The position numbers and the translations under genes are program-made. Below, one piece after another: positions 31,199 through 40,045 of a DNA stretch of 41,554 nucleotides. Within the stretch, counting starts at the first letter, position 1. Each line of letters opens with the position of its first letter. Origin of the DNA: Microbacterium sp. (lineage in GTDB: Bacteria; Actinomycetota; Actinomycetes; Actinomycetales; Microbacteriaceae); the NCBI GenBank assembly GCA_029239635.1, contig JARBUN010000021.1:1-41554 (forward strand), written 5' to 3'. The notes under the pieces were generated by a model, which was not told where the DNA came from, did no database searches, and saw nothing but the letters and a program-made list of their open reading frames with translations.

Positions 31199-31930
31199 AT
31201 GGACCTCTTCGCTCTGCCCCCGCTCGCCTTCCTCCTCGACCTCACCACCCAAGCTCTGCTTGCTCTCACCGGCACGCTCGCGCCCTTCACCGGCGGACTC
31301 GCCGCCGCCCTCGCCGTCGTCGCCGTCACGCTCGTCGTCCGACTCGTCCTCATTCCGGTGGGCATCTCCCAGGCCCGGGCCGAGCAGACGCGCGCACGTC
31401 TCGCGCCGCGCCTCCGCGTCCTGCAGGAACGGTGGCGCAAGAACCCCGAACGCCTGCAGCGAGAGACGATGCAGCTCTACCGCGACGAGAACACCTCCCC
31501 CGCCGCGGGCTGCCTCCCCCTCCTCGCCCAGGCGCCGATCGTCGGACTCCTCTACGCCGTCTTCCTGCACCCCACGGTGGGCGGGCACGCCAACACGCTC
31601 CTCACCCACGATCTGCTCGGCGTGCCTCTGGGCCGCAGCCTCGTCGGCGCCCTGACGTCGGGGACGATGGATGCCACGACCCTCGCCGTGTTCGCCGGTC
31701 TCGTGGTCGTGATCGCCGGCGTGGCCGAGCTGACCCGACGACTCCTCCGCCCCGCCACCGACCCGTCCGCCCCCACGTGGATGACGGGCATGGTCGGGGT
31801 GCTGCAGTTCACCACGGCGGGCGTGGCGCTGTTCGTCCCGCTCGCGGCGGCGCTGTATCTGACGGTCACGACCGTGTGGACGCTCGGACAGCGCCTCATC
31901 CTGCGGCGGCGGTACCCGCTGCCGGCGTGA
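31199..31930 (+). CDS. YidC/Oxa1-family membrane protein insertase (paralogue)
   Basis: 243 residues. YidC core: RLVLIPVGISQARAEQTRARL (conserved basic residue in the hydrophilic groove), then YRDENTSPAAGCLPLLAQAPI, the cytosolic coiled coil and helix. It inserts membrane proteins, with or without Sec. It is short and lies outside the rpmH-rnpA-yidC locus, so it is probably a second copy. Ribosome site (GGAA) is weak. Confidence 0.87.
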   Translation: MDLFALPPLAFLLDLTTQALLALTGTLAPFTGGLAAALAVVAVTLVVRLVLIPVGISQARAEQTRARLAPRLRVLQERWRKNPERLQRETMQLYRDENTSPAAGCLPLLAQAPIVGLLYAVFLHPTVGGHANTLLTHDLLGVPLGRSLVGALTSGTMDATTLAVFAGLVVVIAGVAELTRRLLRPATDPSAPTWMTGMVGVLQFTTAGVALFVPLAAALYLTVTTVWTLGQRLILRRRYPLPA

Positions 31931-31933
31931 GGA

Positions 31934-33163
31934 TCACAGGGCTCGGCGGTCCCACCGGGGGCTGCGCGCGGCGTTCACCACGGCCATCGCCAGGACGAGG
32001 AGCGCCGCGCCCGCGGGGAACAGCATCGCCGTCGCCACCGAGACCTGCTCGGCGACCGCGCCGGTCACCGCCGAGGACAGCGCCTGCGCGAGCGTGAGCG
32101 CCGAAGCGAGCACCGTCATCGTCGACGCGGTGCGGCCGCGCGGCGCACGGTGGCCGGCGAGGCTGAACAGGGTGACGAGCGAGGGGCCGACACCGATGCC
32201 CATGAGGCACAGCACGAGGGTGACGGTGGGCACGGACCCGCCGACCGTGTACGCCCCCGCCGAGGCGGTGAGGATGCTGGCGAACGCCACGAGCCGCCAG
32301 CGCAGCGAGAAGCGGGCGGGGAGCGCGGCGACGGCCAGGGCGAGCACGGCCGAGCCCACGCCCATCACGCCGTAGAGCAGAGCACCGGCTTCGGGGGCGC
32401 CCTGCGCCTCCATGAACGCGGTCAGCGAGGTGAGCGTCGAGCCGAAGAAGAGTCCCACCCCGAACACCGAGGCCACGAGCACGAGCAGTCGCGGATGCAG
32501 GAGTTCCCGCACCGGCGCCATCGCCGCGCGCTCGGAACGCTCGGGGACCGCCCGGCCCGTCGGGTGCAGGGCGAACGCCGTCACGAACACGAAGCTCAGC
32601 ACCGCCGCGCCCGCGATGGGCGCCCAGGGCGCGATCACGGCGGCCAGCAGACCGACCACGAACGGGCCGATCACGAACGCCGTCTCGTCCGCGGCCGACT
32701 CGTACGCCATCGCTCGCGAGAACGTGCGCTCGCGCCGCTGCGGGTCCACGCGCTCGCCGATGAGCGCCATCACCCGGCTGCGCGACATCGCCGCGGTCTG
32801 CGGCCCGGTGAGCCCGATCGCCGCCGCCGACGCGAGCAGCAGCGCTTCCGAGGTCGACGCGGCGACGACGAGCGGGAAGATCGAGAGCAGGATGCCGTTC
32901 GCCAGGCCGACCGGAACGAGCACGCGCCGCTGCCCGAAGCGATCGGCGAGATCGCCGAGAAGGGGACCCGCGACGACGACGCCGAGCCCGACGGCGGCGG
33001 AGGTGAGGCCGCCGAGAGCCACCGAGCCGCGCAGGGCGACGACCAGGGCGAGGACTCCCACCGTCATCATGGCGAACGGAAGACGGGCGACGAACGCCAC
33101 CGGGAAGTACCACAGACCGGTGTGATGGATCAGCGATCGGTGGGTGGTGACAGGCAGGGTCAT
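31934..33163 (-). CDS. MFS transporter
   Basis: 409 residues with about twelve hydrophobic helices. The MFS motif A is GDLADRFGQRRVL after helix 2, and a second is found mid-protein. Substrate unknown; drug efflux is possible but not shown. GGAG lies before ATG 33161-33163. A promoter with TAGAAT (33251-33256) lies inside the next gene's 3' margin, so the leader is about 80 nt and contains a UUCG hairpin. Confidence 0.86.
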   Translation of the reverse strand: MTLPVTTHRSLIHHTGLWYFPVAFVARLPFAMMTVGVLALVVALRGSVALGGLTSAAVGLGVVVAGPLLGDLADRFGQRRVLVPVGLANGILLSIFPLVVAASTSEALLLASAAAIGLTGPQTAAMSRSRVMALIGERVDPQRRERTFSRAMAYESAADETAFVIGPFVVGLLAAVIAPWAPIAGAAVLSFVFVTAFALHPTGRAVPERSERAAMAPVRELLHPRLLVLVASVFGVGLFFGSTLTSLTAFMEAQGAPEAGALLYGVMGVGSAVLALAVAALPARFSLRWRLVAFASILTASAGAYTVGGSVPTVTLVLCLMGIGVGPSLVTLFSLAGHRAPRGRTASTMTVLASALTLAQALSSAVTGAVAEQVSVATAMLFPAGAALLVLAMAVVNAARSPRWDRRAL

Positions 33164-33229
33164 AGAGCGGTCTCCGGGGGCAGGGGAACGTGCCGCCTTG
33201 CCGAGCCGGTAGGTAGTTGCACTGCGTGC

Positions 33230-33245
33230 GGCGGGCGAACCCGCC
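33230..33245 (-). other. UUCG-capped hairpin in the MFS gene leader
   Basis: Minus-strand GGCGGG-UUCG-CCCGCC, a perfectly paired six-base stem with a stable tetraloop, within the proposed 5' leader of the MFS gene. It could be the terminator of the upstream SCO4848-like gene or an attenuator. Confidence 0.55.
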
Positions 33246-33264
33246 GACCCATTCTACCGAAGGG

Positions 33265-33480
33265 TCACGAAACGAGCGCGGCGATCGCCGCGATCAGGGA
33301 CGCCAGGGCCAGCGCCAGTGCCAGGCCGATGAGGACCGTGTGCACGATGAGGAACGGCGTCGCCTTGCCCGCGGCGTTCTTCGCGCGCGGATCCTTCGCG
33401 ACCCGGACGTAGAACCGGGGCCAGACGACCGCGTTGAAAACGGCGTTGGCGAACAGCAGGGCGATCAGGACCGGTTCCAT
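33265..33480 (-). CDS. SCO4848-family small membrane protein
   Basis: 71 residues with two hydrophobic helices; VFNAVVWPRFYVRVAKDPRAK and AGKATPFLIVHTVLIG are the family signature. Function unknown; conserved in actinobacteria. ATG 33478-33480 has TAGGCT six bases upstream. Confidence 0.88.
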   Translation of the reverse strand: MEPVLIALLFANAVFNAVVWPRFYVRVAKDPRAKNAAGKATPFLIVHTVLIGLALALALASLIAAIAALVS

Positions 33481-33486
33481 GCTCCC

Positions 33487-33492
33487 AGCCTA
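33487..33492 (-). promoter_or_regulatory. -10 box of leaderless SCO4848-like gene
   Basis: Minus-strand TAGGCT, six bases before ATG 33480. Confidence 0.5.
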
Positions 33493-33509
33493 GGTTCTGG
33501 ACGCGCGCG

Positions 33510-33851
33510 TCAGACCGCGCACGCGATGCAGCGGCGTGCGAACGGACGCGCCTCCAACCGCGCATCGCCGATCGGTCGGCCGCAGTTCTCGCAGACCCCG
33601 AAGGTCCCGGATGCCACGCGCTCCCGCGCCGCGTGGATCTCGGCGCGCTCGGCCTCGGCGCCCCGCCGCAGGGCGTCGACCTGGGCCCACTCCCCGGAGA
33701 GGGTGGAGCCCTCCGGGTCGTGCTCGTCGTCGGCCGTGGCATCGGCCCGATCGTGACGCAGGCTCGCCTCGTCTTCTCGCAACCGGGCGAGGCGATGATC
33801 GACCTCGCGCTGGCGGTCATCGAGCATGCGCTCGGCGTGTGCGGCATCCAT
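33510..33851 (-). CDS. DksA/TraR C4-type zinc-finger protein
   Basis: 113 residues. A coiled-coil N-terminal half (RLARLREDEASLRHDRAD) is followed by the zinc finger CENCGRPI with RRCIAC near the end (CxxC-x17-CxxC). It may bind the RNA polymerase secondary channel. ATG 33849-33851 has TAGCGT six bases upstream and is divergent from the DUF2834 gene. Confidence 0.86.
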   Translation of the reverse strand: MDAAHAERMLDDRQREVDHRLARLREDEASLRHDRADATADDEHDPEGSTLSGEWAQVDALRRGAEAERAEIHAARERVASGTFGVCENCGRPIGDARLEARPFARRCIACAV

Positions 33852-33857
33852 TCTTCG

Positions 33858-33863
33858 ACGCTA
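33858..33863 (-). promoter_or_regulatory. -10 box of leaderless DksA-like gene
   Basis: Minus-strand TAGCGT, six bases before ATG 33851. Confidence 0.55.
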
Positions 33864-33903
33864 GCCCCCGCCACCGACATCGGCTCTGCGGCAGGATCGG
33901 GGC

Positions 33904-34260
33904 ATGAGCGAGCTTCGACGTCACTGGACTCCGACCGCGGTGCTGTTCCTCGTCCTGGCGGTCGCTGGTCTCGTGGGCACCTGGGCCTTCAACGCCCTCG
34001 CGATCGTGCAGACGCGGGACTTCCTCGGCGATCTCGTCACGAGCGGGCCGGCGGTGTCGTCGATCACGGTCGATCTCCTCGTCGTGGCGATCGCCGGGAG
34101 CGCGTTCATCCTCGTCGAGGGGCGCCGTATCGGGATGCGGTTCGCGTGGGTGTACGTCGTGCTCTCGGCTCTCACCGCGTTCGCGTTCACGTTCCCGCTG
34201 TTCCTCGCGATGCGTCAACGCCACCTGACCGCGCGGCGCGAGGTGCCCGAGGGGGCGTGA
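33904..34260 (+). CDS. DUF2834 membrane protein
   Basis: 118 residues, about three hydrophobic helices. GTWAFNALAIVQ, FLGDLVTSGPAVSSITVDLL and RRIGMRFAWVYVVLS match DUF2834. Function unknown. ATG 33904 lies six bases after CAGGAT, so it is probably leaderless; its promoter abuts that of the divergent DksA-like gene. Confidence 0.82.
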   Translation: MSELRRHWTPTAVLFLVLAVAGLVGTWAFNALAIVQTRDFLGDLVTSGPAVSSITVDLLVVAIAGSAFILVEGRRIGMRFAWVYVVLSALTAFAFTFPLFLAMRQRHLTARREVPEGA

Positions 34261-34288
34261 GGTGCTGAGGGCACCCCACGCCGTCCGC

Positions 34289-35149
34289 TCAGCGCGCGGC
34301 GAGGCCTTCGCGCAGCCCCTGCACCAGCGGCGTCGTCGGGCGACCGATGAGCCGCGACAGTGTGCCGTCGGTCTGCCCCAGCGCGCCCCGGGCGATCGCG
34401 TCGTCGATGCCCGCGACGAACGCGGCGGTGCCGGCATCCAGTCCCGCGGCTTCCAGACCGGCGGCGAGCTGCTCGACCGTGACGGCGGTGTAGGCGACCG
34501 GGCGTCCGACGACCTCCGAGGCCGCTGCCGCGAGCTCGTCGTAGTTCCATGCGAGGTCTCCCCCGAGCTCCAGCGTCCGTCCGCGCAGCTCGTCGCCGAT
34601 CAGCGCGACCGCAGCCGCCTCCGCGTAGTCGCGACGGCTCGCACTGGCGACCCGCGCGTCACCGACGGCGGCGACGATCTCGCCCGTCTCCGCAGCGCGC
34701 GCGACGGTGTCGAGGTAGTTCTCGGTGTACCAGTTGTTGCGCAGGATCGTGGCCTCGACGCCGGAGGCGGCGATAAGGCCCTCGGTGGCCTTGTGGTCGG
34801 CACCGAGCGCGTAGTCGATCTCGTCGTTGCGCGGCGCGCTGGTGTAGACGAGGCGCTCGACGCCCGCCGCGCGCACCGCGTCGATGACATTGCCGTGGCC
34901 GGTGACGCGATCGGGGTCGGTTCCCGAGATCAGCAGAACGCGGGTCACTCCCTCGAGGGCGGGCGCGAGGGTCTCGGGGCGCGCGTAGTCGAACTCGACG
35001 ACGCGGATGCCGCGGTCCCCGAGGTCGCTCGCCTTGGCGGGCGTGCGGACGCCGGCGACGATGTCGGATGCCGGGACGCCGCGCTCCAGCAGGGAGTCGA
35101 CGACGAGGCGGCCGAGGTGTCCGGAGGCGGCGGTGACGAGGAGGGTCAT
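34289..35149 (-). CDS. NmrA/QorB-like NAD(P)-binding reductase
   Basis: 286 residues. Rossmann motif VTAASGHLGRLVVDSL, then VEFDYARPETL and LRNNWYTENY near 140, typical of the NmrA/quinone oxidoreductase 2-like atypical SDRs that sense redox or reduce quinones. ATG 35147-35149 has AAAGGA. It is divergent from hxlR and shares a 93-bp region with two palindromic elements, so the HxlR protein likely controls it. Confidence 0.87.
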   Translation of the reverse strand: MTLLVTAASGHLGRLVVDSLLERGVPASDIVAGVRTPAKASDLGDRGIRVVEFDYARPETLAPALEGVTRVLLISGTDPDRVTGHGNVIDAVRAAGVERLVYTSAPRNDEIDYALGADHKATEGLIAASGVEATILRNNWYTENYLDTVARAAETGEIVAAVGDARVASASRRDYAEAAAVALIGDELRGRTLELGGDLAWNYDELAAAASEVVGRPVAYTAVTVEQLAAGLEAAGLDAGTAAFVAGIDDAIARGALGQTDGTLSRLIGRPTTPLVQGLREGLAAR

Positions 35150-35200
35150 GGGAGTGTCCTTTCGATCGGTACGCCGACCTCAACGCCTCCGCGCGGAGCG

Positions 35201-35238
35201 CATTCCGGAATGCCGGTACCCACTTTCTGGTTAGGTAC
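35201..35238. promoter_or_regulatory. Candidate HxlR operator region
   Basis: CATTCCGGAATG (35201-35212) is a perfect 12-bp palindrome. GTACC (35216-35220) and GGTAC (35234-35238) form an inverted repeat with a 13-bp spacer. Both lie between divergent genes; HxlR proteins bind paired GTAC-like sites. Confidence 0.5.
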
Positions 35239-35242
35239 TCAC

Positions 35243-35611
35243 ATGAGCGTCAGTCTTGCGGAAATCCGAGCAGAGCATCCGGAAGTATTCGCCGACGGGT
35301 GCCCCACGCGCACCGTACTCGACCACGTCATGGGCAAGTGGGGCATCCTCGTGCTGATGGCCCTCTCGGACGGGACCCAGCGCTGGGGCGTGCTGCGCCG
35401 CAACGTGTCGGGGATCAGCGAGAAGATGCTCGCGAGCACGCTGAAGACCCTCGAAGCCGACGGACTCGTCGTGCGCACCGCCTACCCCGAGGTGCCCCCG
35501 CGGGTGGAGTACGGACTGACCGACCGCGGCCGTGGCCTGATGGAGCACGTCCTGCCGCTGATGGGCTGGGTCGCCGAGAACGCCGCCGCGATCGTCGCCC
35601 GACCGGAGTGA
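35243..35611 (+). CDS. HxlR-family transcriptional regulator
   Basis: 122 residues. Winged helix: GCPTRTVLDHVMGKWGILVL with the characteristic Cys20, LRRNVSGISEKMLASTLKTL, and YPEVPPRVEYGLTDRGRGL. The Cys suggests redox or electrophile sensing as in HypR/QorR. Starts at ATG 35243 shortly after TAGGTA. The next gene, a FUSC-type exporter, overlaps its stop. Confidence 0.92.
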   Translation: MSVSLAEIRAEHPEVFADGCPTRTVLDHVMGKWGILVLMALSDGTQRWGVLRRNVSGISEKMLASTLKTLEADGLVVRTAYPEVPPRVEYGLTDRGRGLMEHVLPLMGWVAENAAAIVARPE

Positions 35612-35613
35612 CC

Positions 35614-36669
35614 GTGCTCTCGATCCCCTCCCGATTCATGCGCGAAAGCCTGTCGTTCCGGACGAAGCGCCGCGCGCCGTTCCTCCAGGTGGCGAAGTCC
35701 GCGATCGCCACCGTCGCCGCGTGGCTCGTCGCCGGGTGGCTGGTGCAGGGGCCGCCGCCGATCTTCGCCGCGATCGCCGCGCTCCTCGTCGTTCAGCCCA
35801 GCATCAACCAATCGCTCACCCGCGCGGTCGAACGCAGCGTCGGTGTTGTGGTCGGCGTCGTGATCGCCTCGCTTCTGGGTATCGCCCTCGGCAGTCCGAC
35901 CTGGGTGATCCTCCTGTCCGCCGGCGTCGCTCTGGTGATCGCGTGGGCGTTGCGCATGTCGCCCGGGGCGACGAATCAGGTCGCGATCAGCGCGATCCTC
36001 GTCCTCGCGCTGGGCACCGCCACACCCAACTACGCCGTCGACCGCGTGCTCGAGACGCTGATCGGGGCGCTCGTCGGGATCGTCGTCAACGTCGCCCTCG
36101 TCCCGCCGGTCCTCGTCCCGCCCGCGCGCGCGAAGCTCGAGGTGCTGGGGCGCGAGCTCGCCGCGGCTCTCGAGCGCCTCGCCCAGGCCCTCGAAGCACC
36201 GCAGACCCCGGCATCCCTCGAAGAACTCCTCCTCGAAGCGCGGCTGCTGCGTCCCGTTCGGGATGCCGCGGCCACCGCCATCGCGGACGGTGCCGACTCC
36301 CTGTCGCTCAACCCCCGCAGCGGCCGCCACCGGACCGACCTGCTCGCGATGCAGGATCTCCTCGACCGCTTCACCCCCGTCGTGACGCAGGCGATCGGCA
36401 TGACCCGGGCCGTCTACGACGGCTACGACGTGACGATCGCCGAGGAGCCCTCGGTGCGCGCGATCGCCGAGCAGCTGCACCGCGCGGCACACGACGTCCG
36501 CCGCGCTTTCGCCGTCGACACGGGCGCCGACCTCCCCATCGCGGCCGAGGAACCCGCGCTCACCCGTCCCCTGCAGATCCGCACGCCGTCGGCCGCGCAC
36601 TGGGTGCTGGTGGGATCGCTCCTCATGGACCTGCGCCGGGTGCACGAAACGCTGCGCGACGACGAGTGA
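35614..36669 (+). CDS. FUSC-type aromatic-acid exporter-like membrane protein
   Basis: 351 residues. Six hydrophobic segments in the first half (AKSAIATVAAWLVAGW to LVGIVVNVALVPP) and a soluble C-terminal helical half. This is the fusaric-acid-resistance/AaeB-like permease layout. Two GTG starts are possible: 35608 (overlapping the hxlR stop, GTGA) and 35614, which has GGAG at good spacing, so I use the latter. Its regulator is probably the upstream HxlR protein, which would sense the exported compound. Confidence 0.8.
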   Translation: MLSIPSRFMRESLSFRTKRRAPFLQVAKSAIATVAAWLVAGWLVQGPPPIFAAIAALLVVQPSINQSLTRAVERSVGVVVGVVIASLLGIALGSPTWVILLSAGVALVIAWALRMSPGATNQVAISAILVLALGTATPNYAVDRVLETLIGALVGIVVNVALVPPVLVPPARAKLEVLGRELAAALERLAQALEAPQTPASLEELLLEARLLRPVRDAAATAIADGADSLSLNPRSGRHRTDLLAMQDLLDRFTPVVTQAIGMTRAVYDGYDVTIAEEPSVRAIAEQLHRAAHDVRRAFAVDTGADLPIAAEEPALTRPLQIRTPSAAHWVLVGSLLMDLRRVHETLRDDE

Positions 36670-36766
36670 TGACGGGGCGAGAGTCCGGGGTGAGGGCGGA
36701 CGGGCGCGCGCACACGACTTCGCTCGGTCCGACCCGACCCGCCCGCGACCCTGGTTGACTGGGGCG

Positions 36767-37417
36767 ATGGGTACCGCGATGTTCCCTCTGGGAGCCGTCC
36801 TCTTCCCGCACACGCCCTTGGCGCTGCGGATCTTCGAAGAGCGCTACCTCGTGATGCTCGGCCGGCTCCTGGACGAGACGGATCCGGCGTTCGGGGTGGT
36901 CCTCATCGAGCGGGGGACCGAAACCGGGGGCGGAGACCAGCGATTCGCGATCGGAACGATGGCGCGCCTGAGCCACGTGCTCCCCGAAGCGGATCAGCTC
37001 CAGATCGTCGCCCGCGGTACGGAGCGCTTCGAGATCGTCACGTGGCTCGACGACGATCCCTACCCGCGGGCCGATGTCCGCCCTCTTCCCGATCTCGAGT
37101 GGAACGATGCCCTCGCTCCCGTCCTCGAGGAGGCGGAGCGCACCGTCCGACGCGTCCTCGGCCGGGCGGTTCAGTTCGGCGGCAGCCGATGGGACCCCGA
37201 GGTCGAGTTGTCGGAGGACCCGCTCGAGCGCGCGTGGCAACTCGCCGCGATCGCTCCCTTGGGGGAACTCGATCAGATCGAGCTGCTGCGTTCCGCGACC
37301 GCGGGTGGCCTCCTGCGCGCGACGATCGATCTCACCCTCGCCGCGGAGCCGCTGCTGAGCGAGCCCATCCCCGACGGGGTCATCGTGATCGACGACGACG
37401 ACACCGCCGAGGAGTGA
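36767..37417 (+). CDS. LON substrate-binding-domain protein
   Basis: 216 residues. LFPHTPLALRIFEERYLVML is the hallmark of the LON N-terminal domain, and there is no ATPase or protease part. The domain binds substrates in Lon and occurs alone in many bacteria; function unknown. ATG 36767 is preceded by TTGACT six bases upstream. Confidence 0.87.
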   Translation: MGTAMFPLGAVLFPHTPLALRIFEERYLVMLGRLLDETDPAFGVVLIERGTETGGGDQRFAIGTMARLSHVLPEADQLQIVARGTERFEIVTWLDDDPYPRADVRPLPDLEWNDALAPVLEEAERTVRRVLGRAVQFGGSRWDPEVELSEDPLERAWQLAAIAPLGELDQIELLRSATAGGLLRATIDLTLAAEPLLSEPIPDGVIVIDDDDTAEE

Positions 37418-37438
37418 GCCGCGACCCAAAGACTCTCG

Positions 37439-38104
37439 TCACTCGGACGGGGCTGTCTTCTCCTCGACGATCGCCTCCGCGATGAGCGTGTCTCCCGCGC
37501 CGAAACGGATGAACCGTCCGATCGTCGCCGACTGGAGGAGCACCGCCGCGGCGACCGCAGCGACATCCGCGCGTCCCACGTCGGCCGACCCCTGCGGGGC
37601 GGTGGTGATCCGTCCGGTGGGCGGGTCGAGGGTGAGGGTCCCTGGTCCGAGGATGGTCCAGTCCAGGTCGCTCGCGCGGAGATGATCGTCGGCGGCGAGC
37701 TTGGCGTCGGCGTACGCGAAGAACGCGTCGTCCGGCGAGATGCCGTGGTCGGGCACCGAACCGATCCACGACACCATGACGAAGCGTCTTACGCCCGCGG
37801 CACCGGCCGCGTCGACCGCGCGCTGCGCGGCATCCCGGTCCACCGCGTAGGTGCGGTCGGCGTCCCCGCCTCCGGCACCGGCCGCCCAGACGACCGCATC
37901 GGCCCCGGCGAGCGCGTCCGCGAGCGCGTCGACGTCGGCCTTCTCGACGTCGAGGACGAGCGGCGTTCCGCCCGCTCTCTCGATGTCGGCCGCCTGGTCG
38001 GGGTTGCGGATGATCGACACCGCCTCGTCGCCGCGCTCCGCGAGGAGCCCCGCCAGGTGCAGGGCGACCTTCCCGTGGCCGCCGATGATCACGATGCGTT
38101 CCAT
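37439..38104 (-). CDS. NAD(P)-binding protein (atypical SDR)
   Basis: 221 residues. IIGGHGKVALHLAGLL is a Rossmann glycine-rich motif; VVWAAGAGGGDADRTYAVD and YADAKLAADDHLRAS follow, as in NmrA/BLVRB-like proteins. A redox partner is likely. ATG 38102-38104 has GGAGG upstream and starts one base after the stop of the upstream PPOX gene. Confidence 0.86.
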   Translation of the reverse strand: MERIVIIGGHGKVALHLAGLLAERGDEAVSIIRNPDQAADIERAGGTPLVLDVEKADVDALADALAGADAVVWAAGAGGGDADRTYAVDRDAAQRAVDAAGAAGVRRFVMVSWIGSVPDHGISPDDAFFAYADAKLAADDHLRASDLDWTILGPGTLTLDPPTGRITTAPQGSADVGRADVAAVAAAVLLQSATIGRFIRFGAGDTLIAEAIVEEKTAPSE

Positions 38105-38105
38105 G

Positions 38106-38489
38106 TCACTGTCCTCCGACTTTCTCGACCGACATCTTCAGAATCACCCGGTCCGCCCGATCCGGTGGGGACTGCTGGTCGGGGTTGCCGTACCGCTGAC
38201 CGAGGCGCACGTAGAAGGCGCCCTCCGGGTCCGCCACTTCTTCGACCAGGCGTCCGCGCACCTCGAGGTACCGGTACGGCTCCGCCGGGTCGTAGACCAT
38301 GAGACTCATCGAGGGGTTCCGCTGCAGGTTGCGGTATTTCTGCCGCGTGACGGTATGGGTGAACAGGACGTGCTCGCCGTCGAACTCGAACCACATGGGG
38401 TTCACCTGCACCGTGCCGTCGGGCCGAACCGTGCCGAGCGCGCCGTAATACGGCTTCTCGAGCAGGTCTCGCAATCTGTCGGGGATCAT
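38106..38489 (-). CDS. PPOX-class F420-dependent oxidoreductase-like protein
   Basis: 127 residues. Split-barrel fold: YYGALGTVRPDGTVQVNPMWFEFDG, TRQKYRNLQRNPSMSLMVYDP and YLEVRGRL match actinobacterial F420/PPOX proteins. The substrate is unknown. AGAGGAG before ATG 38487-38489. It is the first gene of a two-gene operon with the NAD(P)-binding protein. Confidence 0.86.
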   Translation of the reverse strand: MIPDRLRDLLEKPYYGALGTVRPDGTVQVNPMWFEFDGEHVLFTHTVTRQKYRNLQRNPSMSLMVYDPAEPYRYLEVRGRLVEEVADPEGAFYVRLGQRYGNPDQQSPPDRADRVILKMSVEKVGGQ

Positions 38490-38563
38490 GCGGCTCCTCT
38501 CATCGGGCGATCGGTCTCGACCCTACGCGCGACCTCGGACACGCCCTCGTGGGGTTGACGGCT

Positions 38564-38962
38564 TCAGCTCACGTCCCCGTCGAGATACACCCAGCGCCCC
38601 GCGCGGCGGACGAAGCGGCTGCGCTCCGCGAGCACCTCACGCTCGGCACCGTGCCGCCACACCGCGCGGAAGGCGACCACCGCCGTGTCGGGCTCCTCGT
38701 GCGCCTCGTCGACGGTGAGCCCCTCCCACACCGCCCCGGCGTCGAGCTCGAGGTCGTCGGGGCGGGTTCGCGGATGCCACGACCGCACGAGATGCGGGAG
38801 GTCGCCGACGACGTACGCGGTGTACCGCGAGCGCATCAGGCGCTCCGCCGACGGAGCCGCCTCGCCGTCGAGGATCGGGCCGCAGCAGCGACCGAACGCT
38901 CCCCCGCCGCACGGGCAGGGCGACGTGGACGACGGGCGCGCGCGAGCCGATCCGAAAGACAT
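38564..38962 (-). CDS. YchJ-family SEC-C zinc-binding protein
   Basis: 132 residues. Cys-rich N-terminus CPCGGGAFGRCCGP is an SEC-C-like zinc knuckle, and LMRSRYTAYVVGD plus RHGAEREVLAERSRFVR are typical of YchJ. Function unknown. ATG 38960-38962 has TAGAGT six bases upstream. Confidence 0.9.
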   Translation of the reverse strand: MSFGSARARPSSTSPCPCGGGAFGRCCGPILDGEAAPSAERLMRSRYTAYVVGDLPHLVRSWHPRTRPDDLELDAGAVWEGLTVDEAHEEPDTAVVAFRAVWRHGAEREVLAERSRFVRRAGRWVYLDGDVS

Positions 38963-38968
38963 CCCGCC

Positions 38969-38974
38969 ACTCTA
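38969..38974 (-). promoter_or_regulatory. -10 box of leaderless YchJ-like gene
   Basis: Minus-strand TAGAGT, six bases before ATG 38962. Confidence 0.55.
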
Positions 38975-39065
38975 GGTCGCCGCTCTCGGTCGCGCCGCGC
39001 GGCGACTTTCCACAGGACGTCGTCCGGGCGGCGCAGCCTTCGTAGCATGGACGCGGGGAGGCGAC

Positions 39066-40019
39066 ATGACGAATCACACATCGCAGGGCCGGCGCCCGCC
39101 GTTCGCGGCATACGGACCGGCATCCGCGGGGTACGGCCCGACGGCTCCCGTCGCGACCGTGCCCGCTCCCGCGCCCACGGCGCCGTGGCCGAGCCCGCAA
39201 CCCGCGCCCGCAGCGGGTTTCGTCCCGTCTCCCGGCCCCGCGGGCCCGCGGCCCCCGCGTCGCGCGCTCGGCATCACCGCGCTGATCCTCGCGTGCGTCG
39301 GCACCCTCTTCGCCTTCTCCCCCTCCCCGCTGGTCTGGTTGCTGCTGGTCAGCGCCCTGGTGCTCGCGATCGTGCAGCTGGCGCGTCGCGGGAGCGCCCG
39401 CGTCCCCGCCGTCATCGCGATCGTCATCGTCGTTCTCGGCTTCGTCATCGCTCTGGGCGCGGCGATCCTCTCGGGGCTGACGTCCTCCGCGTCGTCCGGG
39501 GGCTACGACCCCGAGACCGACGCCTACACGCTCGCGGAACGGCTGTCCGTCGCGCCGGGCGACGGTTCGCAGGTCGATCTCACGTGGGGCACCGCCGAGA
39601 TCATCGTCGACTCGGGCACCGGCGACGACGTCTGGTCGATTCGCGCTCTCGCCCCCGTCGACGTCACCGCCGAGACGAGCACGGCGAGTCCGTCCCCCTT
39701 CTCGGCATCCGGATCCCTGGTCGCGATCCCCATCGAGATGACCAACCTCACCGACGAGTCCATCGACCCCGACGGGTGGCAGCTCCGCTTCTCGTCGAGC
39801 TTCGTCTCCCCCGACGGGTCCTTCGCGGACGGTGTGTACGACCCGGCGATCATGGACGCCTACCCCAGCCGCTACGACATCGCGGAGCCCATCGCCCCCG
39901 GCGAGACGGTCACGTTCTACCTCGTCGAGGACATGCCGCTCGCCGACGCCGAGAAGGGCAGCGTCGAGGTGGGACTGTACTCCGGCGACCTCATCACGTG
40001 GAGGGCGAGCGGCGGCTGA
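39066..40019 (+). CDS. Membrane-anchored protein with extracellular beta-rich domain, unknown
   Basis: 317 residues. A Pro/Ala-rich cytoplasmic stretch (20-66) precedes two or three hydrophobic helices (about 68-140). The exported part (about 145-317) is Asp/Ser rich and beta-like, with IPIEMTNLTDESIDPDGWQL and GETVTFYLVEDMPL, which resembles DUF4352-type immunoglobulin-like domains of actinobacterial envelope proteins. Its role is unknown. GGGGAGG before ATG 39066; a TAGCAT box 13-18 bases further up may be its promoter. The exonuclease gene follows 26 bp later on the same strand. Confidence 0.8.
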   Translation: MTNHTSQGRRPPFAAYGPASAGYGPTAPVATVPAPAPTAPWPSPQPAPAAGFVPSPGPAGPRPPRRALGITALILACVGTLFAFSPSPLVWLLLVSALVLAIVQLARRGSARVPAVIAIVIVVLGFVIALGAAILSGLTSSASSGGYDPETDAYTLAERLSVAPGDGSQVDLTWGTAEIIVDSGTGDDVWSIRALAPVDVTAETSTASPSPFSASGSLVAIPIEMTNLTDESIDPDGWQLRFSSSFVSPDGSFADGVYDPAIMDAYPSRYDIAEPIAPGETVTFYLVEDMPLADAEKGSVEVGLYSGDLITWRASGG

Positions 40020-40045
40020 ACCGGCCCCGTGCCAGGATGAACGCC

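Noticed and set aside
32094..33412. Plus-strand frames overlapping the MFS transporter
   Set aside because: They read as Arg/Pro/Ala-rich antisense of helices in the transporter.
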